Source: Rachycentron canadum (taxonomy: Eukaryota; Chordata; Actinopteri; Carangiformes; Rachycentridae). Taken from it: a stretch of DNA of 64,000 bases. The DNA lies in NCBI GenBank assembly GCA_038496675.1, contig CM076655.1, positions 23,172,118 to 23,236,117 of the forward strand. Direction: 5' to 3'. Every line of letters begins with the position of its first letter. Within the stretch, counting starts at the first letter, position 1. The translations under genes were made by a program, and so were the position numbers. Positions 25,040 to 36,690 of this stretch are shown here, one piece after another. The notes under the pieces are model-generated. The model was not told the origin of the DNA, searched no databases, and saw only the letters and a program-made list of their open reading frames with translations.

Positions 25040-25200
25040 GTTTATTTATCAACAGGATTAGAGGATTACAGGATTTGCACCAAACTTGGTGCAGGGATGT
25101 GGCTTTGACCAGGGAAGAAATCATTAAACTTTGGGACAGATCTGGATGATTTACTATGAATTTTTTTTTTCTCTGGTGTTTATGCTGGTGTGGGTCTGCA
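25040..25200 (+). repeat. Teleost interspersed repeat fragment ('CACCAAACTTGGTG' type)
   Basis: Includes CAGGATTAGAGGATTACAGG, GCACCAAACTTGGTGCAGGG and GACCAGGGAAGAAATCATT, then ACAGATCTGGATGA. This is the order of a widespread fish repeat ('TTTCCACCAAACTTGGTGGAAGGATG... GGGCCAAGGAAGAAC... GATCCGGATAA'). Non-coding fragment. Confidence 0.55.
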
Positions 25201-25615
25201 CTGTCTGAACTCTTTCAGAAGTTTCTAAAGTTTGCCAGGCATTTCTTTATCATCCTTGATCATGTGGAAAATGACCAGTGGGCTGTTATTGATGTATGAT
25301 TCATGTCACCACTAATCACTTTAATAAACCCACGGGCATGAATGCTGACCATCGAAGCGTGGCGGTAGCAATATCATAAAACTTCACCGGCTATAACTCA
25401 AAGATCAGGAAAAAAAAAAAACACATGCTTGAAAAAGGCAGAAGAAGAAGATCAAGCTTTCCCTCTCGGTCTGTGCTTTGAATCACACCGGCCATTTCAC
25501 CATACAGATATATCTAAAACAAAACAATACAGCTTGTTCGCAAATAGTAACGCGACTTTGAGAAGGAACCAGAGACAGAGGCGTCTTCCACCGAGTGTCA
25601 ACCCACAGTCAGCCA

Positions 25616-25835
25616 CTGGTTTGTGAGCTGCCATTTTGAAGCCTCCAGTTTAATATGTCTGTCGGCCATCTTGTTTTTTTTTTTTTAACCACACCAGAAA
25701 CCATATTTAAAGGAGAAGGCGGAGCTGAGGATCACACGGTAGCTACACCATAATGCATACCCTGCTTTATGGTCTATTTTCCTCTAAATGACGTCGTATT
25801 GAAGACGACTTGAAACTAGAGACTGAGACCATGAA
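25616..25835 (+). repeat. Repeat family A, copy 3 (3'-truncated)
   Basis: Retains the 5' part: 'TTTGTGAGCTGCCATTTTGA', GAAGCCTCCAGTTTAATATG, GGAGAAGGCGGAGCTGAGGA, the 'GTAGCTACACCATAATGCAT' box and 'GACGACTTGAAACTAGAGAC'. It ends before the CTCF-like core. Same orientation as most copies. Confidence 0.8.
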
Positions 25836-26412
25836 CTCCAGCCCCTCTGGACCTGCTCAAGCAAACCTGACCCTCTCTGACAATAGGAAGAAACCGACCT
25901 CCCTACCTGGTCGTTGCCGCGAATGTTTGCTTGCAACAAGAGCCACAAGTCACTTTGTTTTCCTTCCTGTCTTTGTAAACCAGAAAATAAAACAGCACAT
26001 TAACGCATGAATTGTAGCACTCGGGAATGCGAAGGTGTACTTATTCCACACAGGAGGGTGGGTGAGTTTAATGGCCTCTCTCTGTCTCTATCAGCAATAA
26101 AGTGTAGAGCTGTTATTACTGAAACAAACAGCCTCTCTCCCCTCACCACTCTCACGCCTCTGATGCACTCCAGGCAGCGAAAGCTTCTTTGCATCTGTTT
26201 CTTTTTCATATTCCTAATGATAGGAAAAATAGGACCATAAAATAATAGGAAAATCAACTCTTTATCCCCGTTATCTCGATGTCAGATGCTATAACAAGCT
26301 TTGTTCTCTCAAACCTCGCGGCTGCTAACTGCCATTTAACCTGATTCAGCCTAGTGGCAATGCTGATAGAGTTACTTCATTTTTCTGAATCTAAATGGTG
26401 TGAATTAAAAAA

Positions 26413-26445
<33 letters not shown>

Positions 26446-27214
26446 CAATAAAGTGTGTAGATAAAAGCAAAAGGCAATTCTCTCCCCTCGTGCCCCTCCC
26501 TCTCCTCACTTTGGGGGCAGATGCCCGTTGATGCTGTTGCTCCTCCATCCTGACAGGATGCTCATCAGCTCTCCGGGTCCCAGCAGATTCAGTCAACAGA
26601 GAGATGGATGTTGTGTGCAAACAGGGAGAAACCAGACAAGTGTCAATCTCACTGGGAGCCACTATGTAAAATGACAGAGACACTTCGGAGATGGCACAGC
26701 TCAGCTTCCTCCTCTTAGAGATGGTTGGAGCCCTTCTCTGGCGTGTTGATGGGGTCAGGTATGATGAGTTTCTGTCACTGGGTTGAAGGTGAAGTCATTT
26801 ATGTATTTGAGGTGAAATGAGGCAGAAAGGTCAGGTGAAGATGATCTGAAGACAAAAATGAAGAGGTGATATGGAGAGGAAAACAAGAAGCTTTGAGCGG
26901 CAAAGGAAAGATGAAGGGAGTTCAGAGTCGATAGAAGAGGAAATAAAGATGGAACGACAAAAGAAATGATACTAGTGTGGGTTGGTGAAATATCATCACT
27001 CTTGTAATAACAGAAAGAGGAGCATTTCCTTCCTGCGTGGCTCCGGTGAAGAGCATGTCAGGCTGCTGGTCTCCCACTTTGGCCCAGAGTGATCTATTTC
27101 AAAATCATGAATTATTTAGATCATGGGTTCTGAGACTCTTGGTCTCCAGAAGATTAACTAATTGATTCTAGCTCAGGCTCTATTGGCAGGTTGCAGTTTG
27201 TTTTTTCGAGACAT
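25836..27214. other. Intergenic, no gene seen; A/T microsatellite inside
   Basis: Contains the A-run/(TA)n at 26407-26445 and a purine-rich stretch at about 26800-26975. No exon supported. Confidence 0.35.
26407..26445. repeat. Poly(A)-(TA)n simple repeat
   Basis: A run of about 24 A followed by (TA)n. It may be the tail of a decayed retroposon, but no body is recognisable on its left. Confidence 0.9.
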
Positions 27215-27345
27215 GTCTCAACACCTATTGGGTGGATTACTGTCAGATTTGGTACCTGTTGTCATGTCGCCCTCAGGATGAACTGTAGCTTAATTTTAAT
27301 CAATTCATTACTTTAGTGTTTAGTGCTGCACAGTTAATGGACATA
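27215..27345 (+). repeat. Teleost interspersed repeat fragment ('CTATTGGGTGGATTACTGTC' type)
   Basis: Contains CACCTATTGGGTGGATTACT, then AGATTTGGTACCTGTTGTCA and CCCTCAGGATGAACTGTAG, in the order of a common fish repeat ('CAACTATTGGATGGATTGCC... AAATTTGGTACAGACATTCATG... CCCTCAGGATGAATTGTAA'). Confidence 0.55.
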
Positions 27346-29127
27346 TGACGACCAGATGCATCATCCAAATTGCATCAACTAAGGTAAAATGGCATGAAGT
27401 TGTTGTGCATTACGTTTCCACTCCCATGATCACAATCACAATATCGTGCAGCTCTACTTTGGTTTAGTGACGCTGCCAGCATGAACATTTTTTTTAATTT
27501 AATGCCACAGTGTTTTTTGTTGTTTATTTATTTTTTTAGACAAGAAAGAAATGCTTTGTTTTGTTAAAAAAAAAAATCATTTTATCTTGTTATATCACTA
27601 TTTTTTATTTAACAAGTTTTAACAAGTGATCATTAAAACTAACTTTTTATATTATAATGCAATAAGTTGTTAAAACAAGAATCCATCACCTGCCTGAAGA
27701 GAAACTATAGCCTGAACCAATCATATGACACGACTGATAAATAAATATTGATAATATAATATAATATAATAATATAAGAATATTGGTTCTGTTTTGTTTG
27801 TGAATATGTTTCTAGTCCAAACTGTATTGATTTTTATCACTGAGTAAATACATCATAATAACATTAAAAAACAGTGTTTATAAAGTCGAATAAACACCTG
27901 AATCATTAGAACCGTCGCAAAGGAGCGTTTCCTGCAGAACTACGTTTGTTTTAACCAGATCTACTGAATAAACTGCCAGCCGAGAGCACATACTCTTGAT
28001 TTATTTTGCATCTCGGTTGCCATTAAACCACAAAATTGGCTCCCATCTGAATGTCAGTGCTGCAAAACTCACTTTAGTTGACTTAAATGACACCCACCAG
28101 GTGTGAGTTGTCAAATCTTCTACAGTTATGAGGAGAAAGTCTCATTCACTGTGTCAACAATGACCCTAAAAATGTGCATTTCTGCCCTTTTCTAGCATTA
28201 AATATTGATAATGAATGCTTTTCTCTCTTCTTGCGTTGCCATTGAAGTGTGATTTTGCGTGAAATAAGGTGACAAACAGAGGCGACGGCGGCTCACAGTG
28301 AACGTTCCTTTATTAAGACATGTTTACCAGGGCTCGGTTGGTTTCTTTTGTCTCATCAACATTACAGACATTCAAGAGGAAACATTCTCCACGGCGATGT
28401 GCAAAACAGCGTATGAAAGGAAAGCAGGTACATTCTCATTTACTGTTGGCTTCCAATGCAACTGGATGGCTTTGTTTTTATATTTTCTCTTCTCTTCTAT
28501 TTTTCTTTTTTTTTTTTTTTTTTACTGTTCCGAAAACACTAACAACAACAACAAGCTCAGTTAATTGCATTGATTTTTAGCGCCTAAAAGAAGAAAGAAA
28601 CAAACAAAAAAAAAAAGATGTGTGGATTTACTACTACTACAGGTAAAAGGCTGATACTGTTTTCTTTTTCTTAAACCCTCTGTGGACCAATTATATTTGC
28701 TACTGTCCTCACCAGGCTTTTGTACCAGCCCTCACCTGGTTTCCATTCACTAACTGCACCTCCTATGAATGTAAATTCTCCTCTATCTGCACTGGGACTG
28801 GAGCAAACTGAGCTGGAAATTGGCTTTTTTTCTTCTTCTTCTTCTTTTTTTTTTTTTTTTTTTTTTTTTAATTGTTTTCTGCCCAATATGACCATTTTCT
28901 TCTGGGAATCACAGTCAACCTGGTTTTGACAATTTGCAGGTGAAAAGATCTTGTCTGCTTGTGACATGTAACTATTGTTTCATGTTTCAATATGTAATTA
29001 TAATCTACTTCATTATAAAATATAATCATATATGCATCTGAAACAAATGTAAAAAAAAAAAAAAAAAAAAATTCAGCCTCATTTAACCCAACTTACTTGA
29101 ACACACAGGTTTGCTGTTGACCAAAAA

Positions 29128-29176
<49 letters not shown>

Positions 29177-29514
29177 TTTTTCTGTGCTGTCAGGGACCAT
29201 ACATGACTTCCCTCCTTACACGGATGAAGACCACAGAATATGGCTGAGTGCTCTGGAAGTGTCCAGTAACTGGACCTTATGCTAAGCATTTTGGTCTAAT
29301 TACATAAATATATGTTTTCCAATTGTTCATACTTATTTATATTATCTATGTTTTATTTATTTATTCTATTTATGATTCACCAGAAAAATATAATTAATCA
29401 TTTACAATTTATTTATATAAATAAATTAGTTTAAATGTAACATAATATAAAAATAAGGAAATAAAGGACAACACAAGTTTGACGTAATGTTTGAAAACCT
29501 TTGAATTTTTTTTT
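27346..29514. other. Intergenic, no gene seen; several homopolymer and (TA)n runs
   Basis: Holds T- and A-rich tracts, among them (CTT)n/poly(T) at about 28829-28870, poly(A) at about 29051-29070 and poly(A)(TA)n at 29123-29173. No exon supported. Confidence 0.4.
29123..29173. repeat. Poly(A)-(TA)n simple repeat
   Basis: About 22 A followed by (TA)n. Confidence 0.9.
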
Positions 29515-30140
29515 TAGTTAGCGTAATGAGCTTGTTAGCATAGCTTAGCATAAAGAGCAGAAGCAGGTGTGATGTGCTCCAAAAATGACTCCATAGCAGC
29601 TCATGTACAAACAAACCTGTACACAACCAGTCATGGAAAAACAGGCGCTGTAAGCCAGTGGATGTCCAGTTGCCTTGTTTGTATTAACAAGCTTCCCAGA
29701 AGTCACTGCACCCAATTATAGTTTGTACATTTCAGTTTGTGTATGTGTGAGCTGAGCTAACCTGCTGCTGGCTGTCGCTTCTTATTTATGAGCCCAGCAA
29801 ATAAATTTACTCCCAAAAGCTAAAACATATTTCTTTTACTTTAGCTAAATTTCCATGTTAATTTACTCCATCACTTAAAGGAACAGTTTGAAATCTTGGG
29901 AAATGCACTTATTCACTTTCTTGCCAAGAGTCAGATGTGAAAATCAATACCACTCTCATGCTTTTACATAAAGTTTATCTTAGCTTATCTTAGCATAAAG
30001 ACTATAAACGGGGGGAAACAACTAGCCCGGTTGTGTCCAAAGATAAAAAGCCACTCCTCTAAAACTCGACTCAACAAAACGTGGTTTGACCTGCAGATTA
30101 TCCAGTAAAAGCTTATTGGGCACCAAGGAATTAAAAAAAA
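29515..30140 (+). repeat. Composite of teleost interspersed repeat fragments ('TTAGCTTAGCATAAAGACT' type)
   Basis: The main part (29870-30135) reads AAGGAACAGTTTGAAATCTT, GGGAAATGCACTTATTCACT, CTTGCCAAGAGTCAGATGTG, 'ATACCACTCTCATG', TTAGCATAAAGACTATAAAC and 'GGGGGAAACAACTAGCCCGG'. This is the module order of a very common fish repeat. On the left, 29530-29570 (TAGCATAGCTTAGCATAAAG) and 29690-29715 (CAGAAGTCACTGCACCC) look like rearranged parts of the same kind of sequence. Confidence 0.65.
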
Positions 30141-30224
30141 AAGACCTTCCCTGTGTTTGCAACTAGAACGTTTTGGCACAAAAAAGACTTAAACACACCT
30201 TCCCTCCAGCTGTTGGCCCTGTTT

Positions 30225-30283
30225 CCAATTTAAAGGTCCATGTTGGACCCAATTTAAATGTCCTTGTCCGACCTTTAAATTGG
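30225..30283. repeat. Perfect 14 bp inverted repeat
   Basis: CCAATTTAAAGGTC (30225-30238) and GACCTTTAAATTGG (30270-30283) are exact reverse complements with a 31 bp spacer. The spacer itself contains a partial direct copy (CCAATTTAAATGTCC). A possible hairpin or the end of a small element. Confidence 0.7.
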
Positions 30284-30310
30284 GGAAGAACTGGTCCCAG
30301 AACAGTGTGA

Positions 30311-30335
30311 TCACACACACACACACACACACACT
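30311..30335. repeat. (CA)n microsatellite
   Basis: Run of about twelve CA units. Confidence 0.9.
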
Positions 30336-32950
30336 CACAGGTCTTAGATTTGGACAGGCAGATTATCACAGCAGCAATCTGCTTATTCATGCAACATTCA
30401 TCTTCCACTTTCCAGGAGTGTGAAACACAGTGATGTGGTCAGAAAACTCTTCATAACAACCACAGCTTACTAATTTTTGTCTTTTTTTTTTTTTTTTTTT
30501 TTTTTGTTCTTACTGATGGGAGGGTGTGTGATGTGGAAACACGGTTGTGTTTTCTGGACTGAAATGAACAGTTTTAATGTGTGAGGACAAGTTAGACGTG
30601 AAAGTACACACAGTATTGCTTATGAATGGCAGAGAAACCGTGTTTTTGTTTTTTTTTTTTTCCTTCTGGTTTTGTTCATTTGAGTCTCCTACACAGACAC
30701 GTTCGGTCCACGAGTGTGAAGAAACGCCTTCAGATAGTGTGAGTGGATTATCGGAGATGGAGCAGATTGTTTCGCACCTTTACTGGTTGTGACTCCGGTA
30801 GAAGGAAGTGATGATGTGAAGAGGTGAGACAGTCAGTGAGCAGCAAAAAAAAAAAAAAAAAAAAAAGCACCATCAATAAAGCTTTCACCAGAGGAAAAAG
30901 CCCAGAGATGACGCCAAGTCTTTGCAAGTCTTAAGTCTCAAAAAGTCAAGTCCAAGTCCAAAACGAGTCATATCCTCACATATCTTTCTCTGGAAAGGCA
31001 AAAAATAAATGTTAAAACTAAGGCAATGGCCGCTCGAGCAGTGAGTTTGAAACATGCTGATCGGATAAATCGAACTTCCCAAACCTCACTGTTGATTCCT
31101 GTTTTCTAAAAGAGGTGGAAAGTATTTTTATTACTTTACAACATAAAGACCAATGTCCAAAGCGGTCTGTAGCTGTATTAAATCATTCACTTATAAGTTA
31201 GTTAGTTTTATAGTATTAGGCAATTTTTATAGGACAACGTCTTTCAGTCTCAATATCATTTACCCTCCAGTTGTTATTAGTTTTCGACATTTATTTTTAG
31301 TTTTGATGTTTTTGTTGGTGTCTAACTGTATATCTGCATGATCTTGTGATATCATGGGTCTGTGATGGGGATATTTCAATCCAGCAGAGGCTGTTTTTTT
31401 TTCCAGCTTTTCTGAATTCCTTAACTGTCAAAGGGGTCTTCATCTTTTCATTTACTTAAACTGCGTCTACAACATCCGGTGTGTATAACACTGCAGCAGA
31501 TTATAAAACACAGGTCTTGACACTGGACGCTGCATCTTTCACTTTAGAAGCTAATTTACTGAAAATATGCATTCATGCATATTTGATTTATCAATGCACA
31601 CCTTTGCTAAATGATGATTTATTTTCCCGAGCGTCTCCATTAAGGCCATGAATTTGTTAAAAGACATGAATACGTCATGGTGGATCTAACTTGCTGCAAA
31701 TGTGCCCTTGAGGAGGTGGTGCAAGGGGATTTTCCCCCTCGTTCTGATATTGTAAAACAGCTGTTTGTGAGAAAGTTGTTTGTCTCGACAGTGCTAATGT
31801 CAGTCTGACCGCAGCCTTGAGGGGGGATTAGTGCGTCAAGCTTCAGTGGCAAGAAGTGCAGGCTCTTGGTCTGAGTGGAGAGCTCATTTATTTCATCTTT
31901 AAAGAGTAATTTAACACCCCCTGAAAACCTGGTCTTTAATGACCGCCAGTGCTTTAGCTTCTCACCTGGCAGTGAAGTACAGGTGCAGTCAAGCCATGAT
32001 TTCACTGCTGGGTGGCTACAGGGGCACATTTCTAACCACACCGGCCCCCCCCCCCAGCACTGATGAAGCAGGCTAGAAGCTTTCAACCAGAACACAGTAA
32101 ATCACTGCATTTCAGGCTGATGCTACATTTAAAGATCAACGTTTGGTTTTAAAAGTTGAGTTTTCAGAAGGAAAAAAATGTTAGTAGAAATCTTTCAGAT
32201 CAGGAGGTGGGGGCCAAGTCATTTCAAGTGAAAAAGGGCTTAAGACCATGTCAAGTCAAAGTCTGATCAAAGTCTGGTCCAACACTGTCAACTCGTCTCT
32301 CTCTTGTCATCCATCCATCCATTTCCCCAAAACACCATTAATGTCAAATTTAAAATATCAAAATAAATACTGTAAACAAACAGGACCTTCAATCTCCATC
32401 AGAGCTCATGTTAAATCCTCATTGTGTTGTTCAAAAGTTGGTCACACTACTTAATATTCCCTAAGAGCACCAATTCTAGACAACAAATAACTTCAATCAG
32501 TTTTCATTTCTGTGAACAATCAGGAGGCAGAAACAGCCTTTAAGTCCTTTGTCCTTCATATCACAGCACTGGAGAGTTTCTGTCTTGAAACCGGTTCATA
32601 GAAGTTTATGCCAGGAGGAAGAAGGTGGTCAACATTTGGATAATCCGACATCAACGTATGAAGCTGGTAAAAGCATGAGAAACAACTTATATTTCAATTC
32701 AAATGGTTATTCATTGACTTTGTTATCAAAGAAAGTCATAATAAAACACATTACTAAGTTAAGAGTTACTTCCAAACTCTTGTCTCTGCTTCCCTCTCTC
32801 TGTATTTCTTAAGTATCTCAGTTTCCCTGAAGGCATCACTGATAACTCTCAGATCACTTTGTCTCTACCCTCCATCTCTCCTCCTCCAGCTATTAGGTCT
32901 TCTGTTTTTCTCTCTTAGAGTTTTTCTTTCTACTTCCTATCTTCATTTGT
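30336..32950. other. Intergenic region beyond the receptor 3' end, no gene seen
   Basis: T run at 30481-30505 and A run at about 30846-30866. Positions 31550-31900 have complex sequence with a POU-like palindrome and might be regulatory. 30930-30970 and 32215-32285 carry internally repetitive AAGTC sequence. Confidence 0.35.
31563..31584. promoter_or_regulatory. 22 bp palindrome with two ATGCAT cores (POU-dimer-like)
   Basis: AAATATGCAT and ATGCATATTT are perfect inverted arms separated by TC. Paired ATGCAT half-sites resemble palindromic POU/Oct dimer elements, although here the half-sites are spaced rather than fused. It lies about 1.5 kb past the receptor stop codon. Function is inference. 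Confidence 0.3.
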
Positions 32951-32956
32951 TTTATT
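32951..32956 (-). terminator. Candidate polyadenylation signal of the receptor gene
   Basis: TTTATT on + gives AATAAA on the receptor strand, about 135 bp after the stop codon. One canonical hexamer in an A/T-rich region is weak evidence. A longer 3' UTR is possible. Confidence 0.3.
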
Positions 32957-33091
32957 TCCCTTTCATTACTGCAGTTTTTTCTTGTTCTGCCAAGGTCAAG
33001 TTCCTTTTCTTTCTCTCATGGCCTTTTAATAGCCTTGTCATAAAAGTTAAAAATAGCCCCCACTCGTTGCCGCTCCCCTCAGCGATTCGTC

Positions 33092-33861
33092 TCAGCAGTG
33101 AAATTTGAAGATGATCAGGACGATCCTCTTGTACTCCTTCCTGAAGTTGTGGTTCAGGACGCCGTAGACGACAGCATTGAGGCAGCTGTTGAAGTACGCC
33201 ATGAAGTAGCTGGCCGTAAAGAGCCACTCCGGTATGGCCCGGCTCAGCCTGGAGTCCAGTGCCACCGCCAGGCCGATCAGGTTCAGCGGCGCCCAGCAGA
33301 CGGCGAAGAGCACAAACACCACAAACATGGTGAGGAAGTTGCGGAGGTCGTGTGGCTTGATTTTGGGCCGTGAGTCTGGCTTGACCCTCCGCCGCACCTG
33401 AATGACCAGGATCCAGATTCGCAGGTAGCAGTAGGTGACAATGCCGATTGGCAGGATGAAGTGCACCACGACCACGGTGATGGTGTACAGCGAGCTGACC
33501 GACTGGGCAAAGGTGCAGGAGTACACTCGAGGGTCGTACTGCAGAGACTCCACGAACCAGTTGGGCACGATGGCGAGGATGGTGAGGGCCCAGACGAGCA
33601 CAACGTAGCACATGGTGTTGCTGTTGGAGAAGAGTTTGTCGTACTTGAGGCTGTGGCAAATGTAGCAGTAGCGGTTGATGGCGATGCCCGTGATGTTGAA
33701 GATGGAGCCGATGACGCTGAGGCCCATCAGGAAGCCACTGATCTGACAGTGGATGTAGCCGGCGATCCAGCCGTCATGGAAGATGGCGGTCAGCACCAGT
33801 GGGTAGGGATAGATGGCGACCACCAGGTCAGCGAGGGCCAGGCTCACCACGAAGGCGTTTC
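33092..33861 (-). CDS. mtnr1b: Melatonin receptor, coding exon 2 (TM2 to C-terminus)
   Basis: This exon holds most of a Gi-coupled class A receptor for melatonin in the plasma membrane. Numbered from the start at 50574 (321 aa total), visible marks are: D77 in TM2; disulfide cysteines C104 and C181; NRY at 128-130 in place of DRY, continuing NRYCYICHSLKYDKL; N166, F183 and Q185, the ligand-contact positions known from human MT1; H199 in VVVHFILP; CWAP at 254-257; and NAVVY at 294-298 in place of NPxxY. NRY and NAxxY are hallmarks of the family. The acceptor is TTCTGCAG|GAAACGCC and joins exon 1 in phase 1 to restore 'KAGNAFVVSLALADL'. The protein stops soon after helix 8 (FRKEYKRIVLIIFKFHC), about 30-35 residues shorter than usual. 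'LKYDKL' and 'FAQSVSS' look Mel1a-like, but convergent slc36a4 points to mtnr1b; the subtype is provisional. Confidence 0.95.
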
Positions 33862-34689
33862 CTGCAGAAGGAGAGGAGGAAGGCATGACGTGAACTTTCA
33901 AACACGACTGTGTGAAAGGTGTGTTAGCATGAACAATTTTGGTTTACGACTAATTTATTTCACAGCACCGACAAAGAATAACTGAACATTTTCAAATAAC
34001 TTCCACCTTCAAGGCAGCCGGTTGGTTTCTCCTCATTATCTACTTCGATCAACTTGTCAAGACATGAAACTTGATTAAGGGAGAATCCATCATAAATAAC
34101 ATCATTTCGTTTTTTTTTTAAATTGCTCCCACTTGACTTGATGAATGAAAAGTGTCTACATTAGATGTGGAAGCTGATATTCAAATTCAGGTGTATTTTG
34201 TTTTCAGAAGTGCCTCCTCCAAACTTCCTCCTCATCCACGATCCCTGTGTACAACTTGACAAGCAGCTGGCTCGTCACAGCACAACTATTTAGCAACAAA
34301 TGTGCGTTAAAACATGGGTGTAAAGAGGATTGGAAGGATAAAGGTCTCTTGGTCAGAAGCTTTCCAGCCTTTGCTGGAAGTTAATGGCATGTGTGAAAAA
34401 TAAAATGTTTTCCAGGACAGTTACGGAAGACGGAGGTCAACCAATTATCTTTTCTGAAATGCTGCTTTTCAAGCAGAGCATACATGGCCAGAGGATTTAA
34501 ATGGAGTGTATGTAGTAAGTGGAAAAGTCAAGTAGACATCTGGTGGATGACTGAAAAACAAGCATTTTAGTGTTGATGTTATCTGATATGGAAAATACCA
34601 ATCTCTGTGACAGAACTGACGTTGACTCTTTTTGGTATTTTTGGTTATTGACTCTTCTCCTGGGTTTGAATTTCCATGAAAAGCTTCTG

Positions 34690-34760
34690 CAGCTTTTGGA
34701 TGTGGGATTGTCCACGACCCTTCGGGGATAAGGCGTATAGATGATGGATGGATGATTTAT
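34690..34760 (+). repeat. Repeat tail ending in (GATG)n
   Basis: CACGACCCTTCGGGGATAAG followed by GCGTATAGATGATGGATGGA is the usual 3' terminus of the fish repeat whose body is seen at 48470-48775 ('GGATAAGCGG... AAATGGATGGATGG'). Confidence 0.55.
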
Positions 34761-36379
34761 GTTAGATCATGAAACCATCATCATGACACATGGTTATGTC
34801 GTGCAACGCATGTTGTGCACCCAGCGATCAGCGATTGACTTCAGACCAGGTTTTGTTGGTCAATCATTGCCCCAAACCACACCTCAGTTTAAGACCAACA
34901 AACCCAACGGTGCTCACATTGGCGCATCTGTACTTGGTAGTATAACATTGGCAGGAAAATGAAGACTATCAGAAACTAGCAAACACTTGGTTTCACTTTG
35001 TGTTGGGTTTAATATTGAATTTTACAGCTCTACAACCAGTTAAAATCACTTTACAACACTCTTTCTTGTTTTTATACTTTCTTACTGCTCTTTTATAAAA
35101 CACTTAAGTGCTTTATTAAGGACATTTATATTATCTTACACTTAAAACAGCGGATGGTACAACAGTAGATGTAAAGACGTCTCTGGGTCTTAGAACTTGT
35201 TAACTTGTAAGATATTTTCTGGCATTTTTTATTAGAGCAAGAAACAAATTCCTTTACCAAAAAAGCAAAACACCAACAAAATAAAACAGAGTAACAATAA
35301 AGTCGACCATAAAGTCAAACTCCCTGTCAGATTACATCCCCCTCCCAACTTCACTTTAATAGTATCTGGACCATTAAGCTCTCCAAACCACATCACTTGC
35401 ACTTCAGTGCCACTTGTATCGTTACAGGCTAATGAATACAAGTATCCAAATGAGCTCCCGAGTTGATTTTTTATTTTTTTTTTTAGCCGTTCTTTTAGGC
35501 TCACCTAAAAACATCTCTATAATGTGCTGTAAAGGTCTCCCTCCTGGGAAAATGAAGTCTGAGGGCCTGATTTAGGAGTATTATCATTTACCGGACGGCC
35601 AGAGTGAATCTTGCTGCATTTCAATGATGCTTTCTCACTTGTTGTAGCCATCGCACAAAGCTCCCTTCATGAAACTCTCCTGAGTCTGTGCAGCATTTGT
35701 ATTGCAGGCAGTTTTCTATCCCATATATATTCACTCTCCAGCCTAATGAAATCAGTTCAGTATCCAAGAAGATTTTCATTTTATTCATTCTTTTTTTTTT
35801 TGCTAGCTTCAGTCCAGGTCTTTAATTCCCATCCCAGCTGATATCATCTATAGTGTGAAAGTTTTGACATAAACAACCAACTTTGGGAAAAGATGATCCT
35901 TCCAAAAAAAAAACCAAACAAACAAAAAAAAAAAAAGCATTATGCTGCTTTATTGTTAACTGGGTGATGCCACAGTGGTCATTTTGATCATTTGGTTGAA
36001 ATATGTAAGTCATTAATTTCTGCTACTGCACTGATGCAACATAAATTGTTGCACTTATTGATCAGATTGATAAATTAGCTTGGAATATAAATATTAAGCT
36101 GCAGCTCGTAGCTAAATATTTTGGGAGGATAATGTTGTATATTGTACAACGCACAAAGCTCAAAATAGTTGAAATACTCAACAAACAGTTCCATGGTATA
36201 AACTGAGGGAAAAGGAAACTCCTGGTGCTCAACCACAGGTAAAACAGGGTAGCCTAGTCAATTACTTTGGTAAAACCTAGCTGTAAATGCTCGTGATGGT
36301 CAGTCTACAGTGAAATGAGCTGAACAGATGATCAGTTTTGGCTTAAAATGCTCCGGTATTTCGGAAAATGTTTTAAAAC

Positions 36380-36690
36380 TTTAGCCACAAGTCTCTAATA
36401 TTACTGTCGTTGGCGGCACGGTCTTGTAGCTTCCTTGTTCAGCGACAGAATGGCTGTTTGTGTTGTTAATAAAGTTAAAACAGAAAAAGGTTGGCCGGTA
36501 GGTCGTGCTTGTGTCAGGGCCTAGAGCAGTGACTGTATAGTTGTCACATTGAGTCCTGGCCACTTGTCTTAAGGCAGAGTTACTGAATAAAGGTTGTATG
36601 CGTTTCTTCGTGGATTGTGTATTTTCATACTTATCTTTATATAGAACCTAGACCTGCTCACTTCCTACAATATAGGACCTTTAAATGCTT
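36380..36690 (-). repeat. Repeat family B ('AAAGGTCC..TATTGT' type), copy 1
   Basis: On the minus strand it starts 'TTTAAAGGTCCTATATTGTA', then CAGGTCTAGGTTCTATATAA, and later CTTTATTCAGTAACTCTGCC. The same modules occur in the same order at 51765-52180, so the two are copies of one family common in teleosts. Confidence 0.65.

Noticed and set aside
32952..33659. 235-codon minus-strand frame overlapping receptor exon 2
   Set aside because: Out-of-frame overlap of the receptor. I also checked whether it resumes a receptor C-terminal tail past 33092, and it does not.
33461..33985. 174-codon + strand open frame opposite receptor exon 2
   Set aside because: Antisense shadow of a strongly coding exon. 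Its His/Asp/Gly/Val-rich composition comes from the receptor's codons.
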